64,000 bases of DNA from Thermococcus paralvinellae (GCF_000517445.1 NZ_CP006965.1:682001-746000), one strand, 5' to 3'. Shown: positions 1-8,869, counted from the stretch's first letter. A program made the numbers and translations. Notes: generated by a model not told the origin, from the sequence alone.

Positions 1-575
1 ATATCCAAAAACCAAACCACTGAACTCAATCCAACCACGAGAATATTTAATGAGAATTTCCGTTTTAATGAAATTATATTCATGAGTTCTTCTGTTGTAA
101 GCTCAACTTTAATTATTTTAACTGAAAGCTTTATGAATTCTTCCCAATTGAGCCAAATAAGCACCACAACAAAGATTGCGAGTGAAACAAAATAGATAAT
201 ATGTCTAGCGAAATACGTTAGTCCCAAAAACAATAGGATTGTTACTGGAAAGGCTTCCATTATCCTTTCATAAAGTATGCTGACAGTCGATAAGCTCAAT
301 GGAATCTTATATTTTTTCGATATCCAAGTAACTCTTAGAATTTCTCCACCCCCACGGCTCATTGGAGTAACGTTATTAACAAAAATAGAGGAGAGAATCG
401 CTTTTAAGAGATCAATCAAGGGTACATTTTTTCCCATGCTATCCAGTATAATTTTCCAGCGAAGGGCGTAGATTATAGTACTTAGGTAATATAAAGCCAG
501 AGCAATTGTAATAAGCTCCAAACTGGTTTTATTTAATGATTTGAGGAGATTAGTGTATTCCCCTATAGTTATCAT
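1..575 (-). CDS. Flippase-like / LPG synthase TM-region membrane protein (3' end off window)
   Basis: I translated this open frame directly; it continues past the left edge, so only about 191 N-terminal residues are visible. It is a polytopic membrane protein with hydrophobic segments near residues 20-37, 105-125 and 125-145. The cytosolic stretch NVTPMSRGGGEILR (about residues 66-79) is the conserved N-x(2)-P-x-R-x-GGE-x(2)-R pattern of the LPG_synthase_TM/UPF0104 family, whose members include lipid flippases and accessory proteins of envelope lipid synthesis. I chose the ATG at 575 because GGTAGGGATGAAA lies just upstream; the in-frame ATG at 581 is too close to that ribosome binding site. 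The substrate is unknown. Confidence 0.8.
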   Translation of the reverse strand, partial: MITIGEYTNLLKSLNKTSLELITIALALYYLSTIIYALRWKIILDSMGKNVPLIDLLKAILSSIFVNNVTPMSRGGGEILRVTWISKKYKIPLSLSTVSILYERIMEAFPVTILLFLGLTYFARHIIYFVSLAIFVVVLIWLNWEEFIKLSVKIIKVELTTEELMNIISLKRKFSLNILVVGLSSVVWFLD

Positions 576-687
576 TTTCATCCCTACCGTCTTCTCTTGT
601 ACCATACTTAAAAGTTAAGTGGTTCATTTCTCAAAGTGTTATAAAAAGTAAAAATGCAGGTACCAAAAAATGAAAGTTAGAAAGATT

Positions 688-1212
688 TCAACCCTCCTCT
701 TCTTGTTCTAGTTCTTCCTGAATATTGTCTGTATCATTGCTGTCATTTGAAAGCTTGTTTTTATTATTTTCCTCTAACTCTTTATCAGTTTCTTCTTCAA
801 TGCCGCTGTCAATATGGAGTATTTTTCCATTTCCTGCGTCGACTTTTACGTCTTTTATAGTACCATCGCCGGTTTTAACCTCAACTGAATAAACTAGATA
901 TCCATTTTCATTATCCAGTTCAACTTTGATGACGTTTCCATTGACCTCTGCTAGGGCCGCTTGCTTTGCTTGCTCCGGAGTTATCTTTGCTAAACTTTGA
1001 AGCAATTTTGCTTCTTGATCTTCACTGATACCATCTGCAGTTTTGGGAACAGTTATGCTTCCAACATAATTTGGCGAGTGAATGCCAGTTTGTGTTTCAT
1101 TATCAGCTGTGTTTGATGCTGCTAGTGCAAAGGCTCCAATGCCAAGCCCCACTATTAGCGCTGCCAGCGCTGCTACAATTTTCTTTCCAATATTAAATTT
1201 CCAGATCTTCAT
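688..1212 (-). CDS. Secreted/membrane-anchored PepSY domain protein
   Basis: This 174-residue protein has an N-terminal signal or anchor helix (residues 10-32, after MKIWKFNIGKK), one PepSY-type domain (about residues 72-137, with ITPEQAKQAALAEV and a second half VKVDAGNGKILHID), and a very acidic tail of Glu, Asp and Asn. PepSY domains are typically extracytoplasmic and are linked to inhibition of proteases or regulation of the local environment; the role here is not known. The start at 1212 is set by GGAGGTGAAAAAC 5' of the ATG; a longer frame to 1335 would cross the promoter. It is divergent from a double winged-helix regulator, which may control it. Confidence 0.85.
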   Translation of the reverse strand: MKIWKFNIGKKIVAALAALIVGLGIGAFALAASNTADNETQTGIHSPNYVGSITVPKTADGISEDQEAKLLQSLAKITPEQAKQAALAEVNGNVIKVELDNENGYLVYSVEVKTGDGTIKDVKVDAGNGKILHIDSGIEEETDKELEENNKNKLSNDSNDTDNIQEELEQEEEG

Positions 1213-1258
1213 GTTTTTCACCTCCATCCGGTTCTTCAATTTTGTATTAAACAGAGCC

Positions 1259-1267
1259 CATATAAAG
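1259..1267 (-). promoter_or_regulatory. TATA box of the PepSY gene
   Basis: On the minus strand CTTTATATG is preceded by a purine-rich BRE-like GAA and lies about 50 nt upstream of the ATG at 1212, a normal archaeal promoter geometry with a short leader. A GGTTCAAT element (1275-1282) sits directly upstream of the BRE. Confidence 0.55.
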
Positions 1268-1295
1268 TTCTTCTGGTTCAATACTGGAATTGTTA

Positions 1296-1373
1296 GTTCA
1301 ATTTTCAAAATATGAGCAATTTCATTTTTGGACATAGAAAATACAGTGTAAATAACATTTCTAAAATTGAACC
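1296..1373. promoter_or_regulatory. Inverted GTTCAATTTT/AAAATTGAAC operator-like pair
   Basis: A perfect 10-bp inverted repeat, GTTCAATTTT at 1296-1305 and AAAATTGAAC at 1363-1372, flanks the likely TATA box of the wHTH gene (TGTAAATAAC near 1347). A further half-site GGTTCAAT is at 1275-1282 next to the TATA box of the divergent PepSY gene. The arrangement suggests shared operators, plausibly bound by the adjacent regulator. That is inference from position and symmetry only. Confidence 0.4.
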
Positions 1374-1419
1374 AAAAAAGTATTATCTATCCCAAATCAG
1401 TAAAATACCAAGGATAACA

Positions 1420-1947
1420 ATGAGCGGGAAAGAGCTCAATGAGACAACAAAGCGAGTGTTTGAATTCATTAAAGAGAATCCTGGACTGAATTTCAATGAA
1501 ATATCTCGAAGACTTGGGCTAGCTAAGGGAGACTTACAGTATCACATATACAAGCTTGAAAAGATGGGAGTGGTAAAGTCCAAAAGAAGCGGATTGAAGA
1601 GGCATTATTTTCCGGCAGGAATTTTTAGTGAAAAGGAGGAAGATGTTCTCAGTCTTATTTCAAGCGAAAACATGAGGGAAATAATAATGTATTTAATCAC
1701 TAATCCAGGAATTACTCAAAAAGAACTGTGTGAGAAAATTGGTTTATCTCCTCCGACAATTAACTATTACATGAGCAAACTTGAAAAGTTGGGACTGGTT
1801 GAAGGAAGTAGGGAGGGAAAATTTGTAAGATATTACTTTGTGGGAGATAGAGAGTTGTTCATTAAGATGATCAGGAACTATCATCCGAGTTTGCTCGAAA
1901 GATGGGCTGATAGGATTGTGGACATATTCCTGGACTTTGGGGGGTGA
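1420..1947 (+). CDS. Double winged-helix transcriptional regulator
   Basis: The 175-residue product has two consecutive winged helix-turn-helix domains. The first is around residues 5-65 (recognition region LGLAKGDLQYHIYKLEKMGV) and the second around residues 85-150 (IGLSPPTINYYMSKLEKLGL); a helical C-terminus follows. The duplicated MarR/ArsR-like layout is common among archaeal one-component regulators. The ATG at 1420 follows AGGATAAC and fits a TATA box near 1347; the upstream in-frame ATG at 1312 would lie 5' of that promoter. Its stop overlaps the region of the next gene, suggesting co-transcription with the small membrane protein. Confidence 0.8.
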   Translation: MSGKELNETTKRVFEFIKENPGLNFNEISRRLGLAKGDLQYHIYKLEKMGVVKSKRSGLKRHYFPAGIFSEKEEDVLSLISSENMREIIMYLITNPGITQKELCEKIGLSPPTINYYMSKLEKLGLVEGSREGKFVRYYFVGDRELFIKMIRNYHPSLLERWADRIVDIFLDFGG

Positions 1948-1952
1948 TTGAA

Positions 1953-2237
1953 ATGCTTGATGCTGAACAGATTTTGAGCTTGGGAATAGTTATATTTTCC
2001 TTGCTACTTACAGGGGCTTCACTTATTGCATACAAAAAAACTAGGCTGAGAAAGTTTCTGATAGTTTCATTAGCGTTTTCTCTCTATGCGGCAAAGGAAT
2101 TTGTAGAGCAGATTGACATAGTATTTCCCGAAATAGAGGGAGGGACTTTGGACTTACTCGTGAAGTTCATTGAGTTCATAATAATTGCACTGTTCTTTGT
2201 TGCAGTAGCCCTAAAGGAGAGGAGGAGAGTTGAATAG
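1953..2237 (+). CDS. Small three-TM membrane protein
   Basis: This 94-residue hydrophobic protein has three predicted membrane segments (about residues 7-27, 36-53 and 66-88) and a basic C-terminus. I chose ATG 1953 because GGGGGGTGATTGAA precedes it; a GTG at 1944 is also in frame. It is tightly packed between the regulator and a PAP2 phosphatase, with its stop overlapping the next start, so the group is an operon. I recognise no family. Confidence 0.65.
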   Translation: MLDAEQILSLGIVIFSLLLTGASLIAYKKTRLRKFLIVSLAFSLYAAKEFVEQIDIVFPEIEGGTLDLLVKFIEFIIIALFFVAVALKERRRVE

Positions 2238-2871
2238 AGGATCATTTAGCGTATTGAGCATTACATTATTAACACTGCTAATATTGGAGAAGCTTGACAT
2301 ACTTACTGGAGTTAATATTGCAGTATACAACCACATCCCACCAACAACGTCCTTTCTAGTTAAGATGGTCACCAATTCAGCAAGTTTTGGAGTCTTTTTG
2401 ATTTACATTGTACTTTTTATGTTCCTAGATTTTAAACGTGTTAGAAGGATTACTAAGCTAACTTTGGAGTTTATTCTTGCTCTCGCTGTAGGCATGGCTA
2501 TTGTTGGTGTTTTAAAAGTCTCAACTGGGGTTCCAAGACCAAATGAAGTCGCGCTAAACCTGCCACTTTATCAGATGCTCTTAAATGTGGACTACTTTGC
2601 GTTTCCTTCTGGTCATACAACAAGAGCATCCATTTTTGCATATTTCTTAAGTAAACGCTTCCCTAATTATAAGCCTCTCTGGTGGAGTTATGCTTTTTTA
2701 GTTGCACTATCAAGACTATTACTACAAGTTCACTGGCTGAGTGATGTGTTATTTGCTCTGCTCCTTGGTGTATGGGTTTCGATGTTAGTAGAACTTACAG
2801 AAAACATCTGGTTGCCAATTTACAGTTCAGTTATGGAAAAATTAAAATTGGAGGTGTTCAAAATTGAATGA
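2230..2871 (+). CDS. PAP2-family membrane phosphatase
   Basis: The 213-residue polytopic protein carries the three phosphatase signature motifs of the PAP2 superfamily: K-x(6)-RP as KVSTGVPRP (about 96-104), PSGHTTRAS (about 126-134), and SRLLLQVHWLSDV (about 160-172) with the catalytic His. Such enzymes dephosphorylate lipid phosphates or isoprenyl diphosphates at the membrane. The start is TTG at 2230, immediately after GGAGGAGAG. It overlaps the preceding gene by 8 nt and the following one by 8 nt. The substrate cannot be deduced. Confidence 0.87.
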   Translation: MNRGSFSVLSITLLTLLILEKLDILTGVNIAVYNHIPPTTSFLVKMVTNSASFGVFLIYIVLFMFLDFKRVRRITKLTLEFILALAVGMAIVGVLKVSTGVPRPNEVALNLPLYQMLLNVDYFAFPSGHTTRASIFAYFLSKRFPNYKPLWWSYAFLVALSRLLLQVHWLSDVLFALLLGVWVSMLVELTENIWLPIYSSVMEKLKLEVFKIE

Positions 2872-3331
2872 GTTCATATACATCTTCTTGCTTTCACTGG
2901 TTCCGACATTTGAAGGGAGATATGCCATTGTCTATGGGATTGGAAGAGGGTATCCACTATGGGGAACACTTTTAGCAGCTTTCCTAGGGGTTCTACTTCT
3001 TTCGCTTGTTCTACCGTTTGTGCTGCCTTTAATCGATGTTTTAATGCTTAAGCTTGAAGGGACTTTTTTGGGGAGATTTGCAGAGCTTTATCTGAGATAT
3101 GTTGAAAGAGTCAGAAAGAAGGCTCATCCTTATATCGAAAAGTGGGGCTTTATAGGGTTAGTGATCTTCGTAGCGATTCCACTACCTGGAACTGGAGTTT
3201 GGACAGGAAGCTTAGCCGCTTACATATTTGGTATAGAGAAGAGAAAAACCATTCCAGCTTTGTTAATTGGCGGTTTGTTGAGTATTTTGATAACGCTAAT
3301 ACCCAGTTTGGGTATTGTAAAGTTGATGTAA
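2864..3331 (+). CDS. COG2426 / small multidrug export-like membrane protein
   Basis: This 155-residue protein has about four membrane helices and begins MNEFIYIFLLSLVPTFEGRY. The N-terminal PTFEGRYAI and the later AIPLPGTGVWTGSLAAY are characteristic of the Sm_multidrug_ex (COG2426) family, a name given without firm evidence for drug export. The TTG start at 2864 follows GGAGGTG with a 7-nt gap. It is the last gene of the 1420-3331 operon. Confidence 0.75.
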   Translation: MNEFIYIFLLSLVPTFEGRYAIVYGIGRGYPLWGTLLAAFLGVLLLSLVLPFVLPLIDVLMLKLEGTFLGRFAELYLRYVERVRKKAHPYIEKWGFIGLVIFVAIPLPGTGVWTGSLAAYIFGIEKRKTIPALLIGGLLSILITLIPSLGIVKLM

Positions 3332-3359
3332 ATTTATTCCAGATTTGGGGGAAGAAGGG

Positions 3360-3959
3360 TTGGAGGATTACGACAAATTAATAGATATTCTTAACTTACT
3401 GACACCACTACAAGTATACATACTGGCACACTTACGTCAAGCAAACATAGATTATGCCAAATCAATAGCCAAGATGATAGAGATGCCAATAGAAAAAGTT
3501 GCAGAATCCTTGGAGGAGCTGGAAAAACTTGGAATAATAGAGCGCACTCATGGGGCCGCTATTAAGAGAACCGAGGCAAGATTCAAACTGAGTGCTGAGG
3601 TTCGGAAGCATCACACTTATTACAGACTAACTAAAGAGGGAAGGCATCTGTTACGAACTATTAAAACAAACAACTTGCTCGGTGAATACCTGAGCAACAT
3701 CTCTGGATACAGAAATACTTTAGAACTCTTATTATTTTTGAAAAAAGCCAGATATGAACATGCCGCCACGATATCCCGAGTATTTTCAGTAAGTCTTGAG
3801 AATACTCGAAACATACTTAGAAATCTTGTGAAACTAAACCTCATAGTCGAATGTAAGCCGAAAGTATTGAAAAGAAAGCATAGAAAGGCCAAACCCAAGA
3901 AGGAAACACGAACCCAGCACAATACTACAAATTATCTAGACTTGGAGAACTTCTTCTAA
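3360..3959 (+). CDS. DUF2250-like winged-helix protein
   Basis: The product (199 residues from TTG 3360, or 204 from TTG 3345) has an N-terminal winged-helix domain: TPLQVYILAHLRQANIDYAK, then MPIEKVAESLEELEKLGIIE, then TYYRLTKEGRHLL. A second helical HTH-like region follows at about residues 115-165 (RVFSVSLENTRNILRNLVKL), and then a Lys/Arg-rich tail. The first half resembles archaeal DUF2250 proteins. A regulatory DNA-binding role is inferred from the fold. I favour TTG 3360 because GGGGGA then lies at a suitable distance; this is not certain. Confidence 0.65.
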   Translation: MEDYDKLIDILNLLTPLQVYILAHLRQANIDYAKSIAKMIEMPIEKVAESLEELEKLGIIERTHGAAIKRTEARFKLSAEVRKHHTYYRLTKEGRHLLRTIKTNNLLGEYLSNISGYRNTLELLLFLKKARYEHAATISRVFSVSLENTRNILRNLVKLNLIVECKPKVLKRKHRKAKPKKETRTQHNTTNYLDLENFF

Positions 3960-4035
3960 GATACTATCTGTGAAATTTTTTACATCAAAAATCATTAAAA
4001 CCATCCCATCTTACATATTACCTGGATGATTTAAA

Positions 4036-4806
4036 GTGGAAATCATAATAAGCTCAATTATTTCAGGCTTTATATCCGGTTTATCCTTGGGTCTTACCGG
4101 TAGTGGCGGATCTATTCTTGCAGTTCCTCTGCTGGTGTACCTTGTTGGTCTCGACCCCCATCTCGCAGTAGGAACTTCTCTGGTAGCTGTTGGAATAACT
4201 GCCATCATCGGACTTCTCCTACATTTGAGACAAGGTAACGTACTATTTAAAATCGGCTTTGTAATGGCAATCCCAAGTATTCTTGGCATTTACATTGGGA
4301 GCTACTTAAACAAGGCTGTAGAAGGTCCGATCCTTTTAGTACTTTTCGCTTTTTTGATGATTGTGATGGGTATTAAAATGATGAAAGAGAGTGAAAACAA
4401 AGTTATCTCTCCAGATACAGATAAAGAAAAGACTGATTTTGGCCGTATTTTGGTACTTGGATTTGTTGTGGGTATTGCATCGGGATTTTTTGGTGTTGGA
4501 GGTGGATTTTTAATAGTTCCTGCTCTAACCATCGGTGCTGGTCTCAAAATGCACAAAGCAGTTGGAACGTCTTTATTTGTAATTGTCCTCAACGGCTTTG
4601 CTGGACTGATTAGTTATGAACTCCAAGGAAGACCAGTAGACATCCCTATAACACTTCTTTTCGTTATTGGAGGATTTGTTGGGAATTTTATTGGAACACA
4701 TGTCGCTAACTCTCTTTCATGCAAAGAGTTAAAACGAGTTTTTGCTCTAATTGTTGTAATTGTAGCGTTTTACCTAATAGCAATTAATCTACCGAAGGTA
4801 ATCTGA
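4036..4806 (+). CDS. TauE/SafE family sulfite/organosulfur anion exporter
   Basis: The 256-residue integral membrane protein has an internal duplication. GLTGSGGSILAVPLLVYLVG with HLAVGTSLVAVGITAI in the first half is mirrored by GFFGVGGGFLIVPALTIGAG with HKAVGTSLFVIVLNGF in the second. This is the hallmark of the TauE/SafE (DUF81) permeases, which move sulfite, sulfoacetate or related anions. The GTG start at 4036 is preceded by GGATGATTTAAA. It appears monocistronic, and the substrate is not deducible. Confidence 0.88.
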   Translation: MEIIISSIISGFISGLSLGLTGSGGSILAVPLLVYLVGLDPHLAVGTSLVAVGITAIIGLLLHLRQGNVLFKIGFVMAIPSILGIYIGSYLNKAVEGPILLVLFAFLMIVMGIKMMKESENKVISPDTDKEKTDFGRILVLGFVVGIASGFFGVGGGFLIVPALTIGAGLKMHKAVGTSLFVIVLNGFAGLISYELQGRPVDIPITLLFVIGGFVGNFIGTHVANSLSCKELKRVFALIVVIVAFYLIAINLPKVI

Positions 4807-4915
4807 TTGTAATAATTGCCGTTTAAAATCTGAACGAATAAATATGATAAACTGATGAAAAATATTAAATGCTATACAGTAAAAGTTGCTTTCTAAGATT
4901 ATGGGAGGGGTAAAA

Positions 4916-6343
4916 ATGAGACTTCCATCACATAAGACAAAAATAATTGCAACAATAGGACCAGCTTCTAATTCGAAGAGGATGATTGAAAAGCTAATAA
5001 AAGCGGGAATGAATGTTGCGAGAATTAATTTTGCCCATGGAGGTTTCGAGCAGCATGCGAAGACAATTGAAATGATAAGGGAAGTATCCGAGAGACTAAA
5101 TACTCGAGTTGCTATCCTTGGAGATTTACCTGGCTTAAAAATTAGAGTGGGCAAGCTCAAAAATGATGCCGTGATCCTACAGAGAGGACAAACTGTAGTG
5201 CTAACAACTAAAGAGATAGAGGGTGATGAGACAACAATTCCAGTAGAATGTGAAACGTTTCCAAAACTGGTCTCTAAAGGAGAAGTGATATACCTAAGCG
5301 ATGGATACATTACTTTGAAAGTTGAAGATGTTCATGGAGATGAGGTAGTCTGTAGGGTAATTGTTGGAGGTACACTTTTCTCGAGGAAAGGTATCAATAT
5401 CCCAAAGATCAATCTTCCACTTGAGGCGATCACTGAAAGGGATTTGGAAATTTTGGAATTTGCACTTGAGCATGATGTTGATGCAGTTGGAATTTCCTTT
5501 GTTGGCTCAGCTTATGATGTTATGAAAGTTAAAAGATTTGCCGAAAAGAGGGGGAAACAGATATTCACAATAGCAAAGATTGAGAGACCAGATGCTGTTA
5601 GAAACTTTGATGAGATACTGTATGCTGCAGATGGGATAATGATAGCACGTGGCGACTTAGGAGTTGAAATGCCAATAGAAAAGCTCCCAATAATCCAGAA
5701 GAAGCTTATAAACAAGGCAAATCTCATCGGAAAACCAGTTATAACTGCAACTCAAATGCTCGTGTCAATGACCACTGACAAAATTCCAACAAGGGCTGAA
5801 GTTACAGATGTTGCAAATGCCATTCTGGACGGAACTGATGCTGTCATGCTCTCTGAGGAGACGGCAATAGGTAAGTATCCTGTTGAAGCTGTAAGGATGA
5901 TGGCAAGGATTGCGAAGACCACTGAAGCATACAGGGAATCTTTTGGACACACAAGAATGCTTGAATGGAAAGAGAAAATACCGAAGAAAGGTACAATAAA
6001 AGATGCCATAACGAGGAGTATAATTGAAGCACTTGGAGCTCTTGACATCAAATATATCTTAACTCCAACAAGAACTGGAGAGACTGCCAGACTAATCTCA
6101 CGCTTTAAGCCAAAACAATGGATTTTAGCCTTTGCTGCTGACGAAAAAGTATGCAACAGTCTGATGTTTTCCTATGGAGTTTATCCATTCTGTGTTGAGG
6201 ACACTACAAATGAAAAAGAGCTTATTCAGCTCATAAAAGACCTTGGAATTGTGAAGACTAACGACACTGTGCTTCTAACTTCAGGAAAGCCTATAGAAAA
6301 GACAGTGGGAACAAACACGATAAAGATTTTCACAATCGCTTAA
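4916..6343 (+). CDS. pyk: Pyruvate kinase
   Basis: This 475-residue enzyme transfers phosphate from phosphoenolpyruvate to ADP, the last step of the modified Embden-Meyerhof pathway. Family motifs are present: KTKIIATIGPAS at the N-terminus, ARINFAHGGFE, the active-site ITIAKIERPDAVRNFDEI-type segment (IAKIERPDA), ARGDLGVEMP, KPVITATQMLVSM and the C-terminal domain ending in TIKIFTIA. GGAGGGGTAAAA before ATG 4916 sets the start. A TATA-like AATATTAAAT lies near 4860. I saw no TATCAC-N5-GTGATA glycolytic motif upstream. Confidence 0.97.
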   Translation: MRLPSHKTKIIATIGPASNSKRMIEKLIKAGMNVARINFAHGGFEQHAKTIEMIREVSERLNTRVAILGDLPGLKIRVGKLKNDAVILQRGQTVVLTTKEIEGDETTIPVECETFPKLVSKGEVIYLSDGYITLKVEDVHGDEVVCRVIVGGTLFSRKGINIPKINLPLEAITERDLEILEFALEHDVDAVGISFVGSAYDVMKVKRFAEKRGKQIFTIAKIERPDAVRNFDEILYAADGIMIARGDLGVEMPIEKLPIIQKKLINKANLIGKPVITATQMLVSMTTDKIPTRAEVTDVANAILDGTDAVMLSEETAIGKYPVEAVRMMARIAKTTEAYRESFGHTRMLEWKEKIPKKGTIKDAITRSIIEALGALDIKYILTPTRTGETARLISRFKPKQWILAFAADEKVCNSLMFSYGVYPFCVEDTTNEKELIQLIKDLGIVKTNDTVLLTSGKPIEKTVGTNTIKIFTIA

Positions 6344-6385
6344 CTCTCATTTTATTTTTGAATCAAATGAAAGAAAAGAACAAAA

Positions 6386-7084
6386 TTAAAGTAGCATTCT
6401 TGCGTCAACTGCGATTGCCTCATCTTCATAAGCAAAGATTGGGTTGATGTCAAGCTCTTTAACCTCTGGGAGCTCGAGAGCTAATTCACCAACTTTGACA
6501 ATTATGTCTGCCAAAGCCTCAATGTTTACTGGTTTTTCTCCTCTTGCACCGGCAAGAATTGGATAAGCCTTGATTTCTTTAATCATTTCAAGAGCTTCTT
6601 CCTTTGTTATTGGAGCAACTCTAAAGCTAACATCTTTGAGAATCTCAACGAAGATACCACCGAGACCAAACATGACAGCTGGACCAAACTGTGGATCCCT
6701 AATCATACCAACGATAACTTCCTTTCCGAGTGGAAGCATCTTATAGATTATGACACCCCAAAGGTCTGCATCTGGCTTGTATCTCTTTGCATTTTCCATA
6801 ATTGTTCTGAAGGCTTCTCTTGCTTCATCATCGTTTTTGATGTTGATCTTAACACCACCAGCGTCGCTCTTGTGTATAATCTGTGGTGAGACAATTTTCA
6901 TGACGACTGGATATCCGATTTCCCTTGCAAACTTAACAGCTTCATCCTCATTTCTTGCAACCTTGAAATCTGGGGTTGGAATGCCGTAGAGCTTGAGAAT
7001 CTCCTTAGCCTCTGGTTCTACAAGAGGTCTGCCCTCAGCTTTGGCTTTTTCGATAATTTCCCTTGCTTTTGCAACCCTATCCAT
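6386..7084 (-). CDS. acdB: ADP-forming acetyl-CoA synthetase (acetate--CoA ligase), beta subunit
   Basis: The 232-residue protein is the ATP-grasp-type small subunit of the archaeal ADP-forming acyl-CoA synthetase, which makes ATP from acetyl-CoA, ADP and Pi at the end of peptide and sugar fermentation. Motifs include EAKEILKLYGIP, YPVVMKIVSPQIIHKSDAGG with the phosphorylated-loop region, GVIIYKMLPLGKEVIVG, MFGLGGIFVEILKD and LDINPIFAYED. The length equals that of the P. furiosus ACD I beta subunit. ATG 7084 follows GAGGTGGTAAGG. The alpha subunit is not in the window, which is usual in Thermococcales. Confidence 0.93.
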   Translation of the reverse strand: MDRVAKAREIIEKAKAEGRPLVEPEAKEILKLYGIPTPDFKVARNEDEAVKFAREIGYPVVMKIVSPQIIHKSDAGGVKINIKNDDEAREAFRTIMENAKRYKPDADLWGVIIYKMLPLGKEVIVGMIRDPQFGPAVMFGLGGIFVEILKDVSFRVAPITKEEALEMIKEIKAYPILAGARGEKPVNIEALADIIVKVGELALELPEVKELDINPIFAYEDEAIAVDARMLL

Positions 7085-7184
7085 CCTTACCACCTCTAAT
7101 TATCATGACTGCAGTTTCAACTATGTTTACAATGTTAAAAGTCTTTCCATCATTTGCTTCAACTCAGCTTGAAGTTGTCGGTCT

Positions 7185-7194
7185 CTATAAATAG
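7185..7194 (+). promoter_or_regulatory. TATA box upstream of the DUF4139 protein gene
   Basis: CTATAAATAG lies about 32-41 nt upstream of the ATG at 7226, consistent with an archaeal TATA box and a very short leader that carries GGTGAAAAATA. Confidence 0.5.
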
Positions 7195-7225
7195 TATGAA
7201 AGCCAACTATTCATGGTGAAAAATA

Positions 7226-8533
7226 ATGAAAAAGAAAATTTTAGGTGGAATTTTTGTGGCTTTTTTGCTCTTGGCAATGATAGTACTTCATCAAACAAGG
7301 GCTGCAGATGAAAGCGGAACTTTGGTTCTCTACGATTCTGCCCGCATTGGAGTTGTTGAGAAAACAATTACCTTAGACCTCAAAAAGGGATTCAACGAAG
7401 TTCCTCTCGAAGAGATTGAAGGTTTGAATATCGAAGAAATTACTTTAAAGTCTTTGGGCGATAAAGTTATGATCTTGGGAATTATTTCGCAAGCATACCC
7501 AACCAAAGGAGTGTTTGAAGCAAACATTGGAAAAACTGTCACAATAAAGCTGAAGAGTGGTGAAACAATAACGGGAAAGTTTTTAGGCTACAAAGACGGC
7601 AAGATAGCAGTTCAGGGAGATTCTTACTATCTGATTGAGCCCGAGGAAGTTGCATATATGAAGCTCACTGAATTGGGAAGCAAAGCCAAAGCCCAAACTT
7701 ATGCCATTATACAAGCTGAGGAAGATGGAAAGTATAAGTTCAAGCTGATTTACAGAGTTCAGTCGATCGGCTGGAGCTCAAGGTATAAGCTTTACCTAAC
7801 CAACGAAGCCTTGCTCTACGGATACATAGTAATTGACAATCCTACAAACAAGACATTTGAAGACTTTAAAGTCATGCTCGTTTCGGGAGAAGTGAACTTC
7901 TATGCTCCTCCACAAGTCGTTATGGAGAGGATTTATGCGATGGCAGAAAAAACAGCCGCTGGACTTCCAGAGCAACCTCAAAAAATTGAAGCATTCTACC
8001 TTTACAATCTTGGAATGCTCAGTGTAAATGCCTTTGAAAAGAAGATGATACCTTACATTACCCAAGAGACATCTTTTGAAAGGGAGTATCTATACGAGAG
8101 CTATCCCTACGGTGGAAGTAATGAAATTTACGAGATTATCTCATTTAAGACTGAGAAAGTGCTTCCAGCTGGCATTGTAGAGATTTACAAAGAAATGAAC
8201 GATACAACAGTTTTAATTGGCGAGCAGAAAATTGATCACACCGCTAAAGGTGATATATTGAGGCTTAAACTTGGAAGGGATGTTGATCTAAAAGGCAAGA
8301 CAGAAATCCTCGAGCAGAGAAGAGAAAGCGATTCAACGTACTACAAAGTGAGAATTACAATTGAGAATTTTGGAGACGAGACGAAAGAAGTTATTGTCAG
8401 GCATTACAAGTGGAGCGGCAAAATATTGAGCTCTACAGTAAAGCCAATAGATGAAACAGCACACTATGTGGAGTTTAAGATAACCGTAAAGCCAGGAGAA
8501 AAGAAGGAAATAGTGTTCGACTATAGAGTTTAA
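7226..8533 (+). CDS. Secreted DUF4139 domain protein
   Basis: The 435-residue protein has a signal peptide or anchor (KKKILGGIFVAFLLLAMIVL, residues 2-21). The mature part is a beta-rich ectodomain of the DUF4139 type, with SIGWSSRYKLYLTNEALLYGYIVIDNPT-like strands (WSSRYKLYL, about 180-188) and the C-terminal YKVRITIENFGDETKEVIV region. Residues 90-140 contain a short barrel-like insert (VTIKLKSGETITGKFLGYKD). No catalytic motif is visible. It is probably a surface protein of unknown function. Its stop overlaps the convergent 77-aa gene by 4 bp. Confidence 0.75.
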   Translation: MKKKILGGIFVAFLLLAMIVLHQTRAADESGTLVLYDSARIGVVEKTITLDLKKGFNEVPLEEIEGLNIEEITLKSLGDKVMILGIISQAYPTKGVFEANIGKTVTIKLKSGETITGKFLGYKDGKIAVQGDSYYLIEPEEVAYMKLTELGSKAKAQTYAIIQAEEDGKYKFKLIYRVQSIGWSSRYKLYLTNEALLYGYIVIDNPTNKTFEDFKVMLVSGEVNFYAPPQVVMERIYAMAEKTAAGLPEQPQKIEAFYLYNLGMLSVNAFEKKMIPYITQETSFEREYLYESYPYGGSNEIYEIISFKTEKVLPAGIVEIYKEMNDTTVLIGEQKIDHTAKGDILRLKLGRDVDLKGKTEILEQRRESDSTYYKVRITIENFGDETKEVIVRHYKWSGKILSSTVKPIDETAHYVEFKITVKPGEKKEIVFDYRV

Positions 8534-8763
8534 GCCTTTCTGAGAAGAATCTCGAAGGCTTTTTCTTCTTTTACCACTTCCAATACAAGGCTCTTATCGT
8601 AGTCAATAAAACGTGTGTTTTTGAGAGTGTAACCCTCGTCCTTTAAATGCTCATATATCTTGAGACCAAGCTCTCCAAAAATTTCCGCGGCCAAGGTTGC
8701 AAAGCTTGGCTCCTTTATTCCAATCTCTTGATGATACCTCCGCGCAAGCTCAAAAACGTCCAT
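8530..8763 (-). CDS. Conserved small hypothetical protein (77 aa)
   Basis: A 77-residue, mostly helical, charged protein (MDVFELARRYHQEIGIKEPS at the N-terminus). ATG 8763 is preceded by GGGGTGGTAGC. There is no TM segment and no motif that I recognise. It is convergent with the DUF4139 gene, with a 4-bp overlap at the stop codons. Confidence 0.6.
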   Translation of the reverse strand: MDVFELARRYHQEIGIKEPSFATLAAEIFGELGLKIYEHLKDEGYTLKNTRFIDYDKSLVLEVVKEEKAFEILLRKA

Positions 8764-8869
8764 GCTACCACCCCGATATTAGTTCACCATTTGGATTTAT
8801 ATGCTTGATGGTGGTAATATACAACGAAATATTTAAAAGGCTCAATTGTTACTAACTTTAGTGGTTAAT

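Noticed and set aside
1312-1419. Longer N-terminus for the double-wHTH regulator
   Set aside because: The extra 36 codons would overlap the operator/promoter region and are not preceded by a usable TATA box; ATG 1420 has a better context.
4807-4915. Possible TATCAC-N5-GTGATA glycolytic motif upstream of pyk
   Set aside because: I looked for both half-sites and did not see them.
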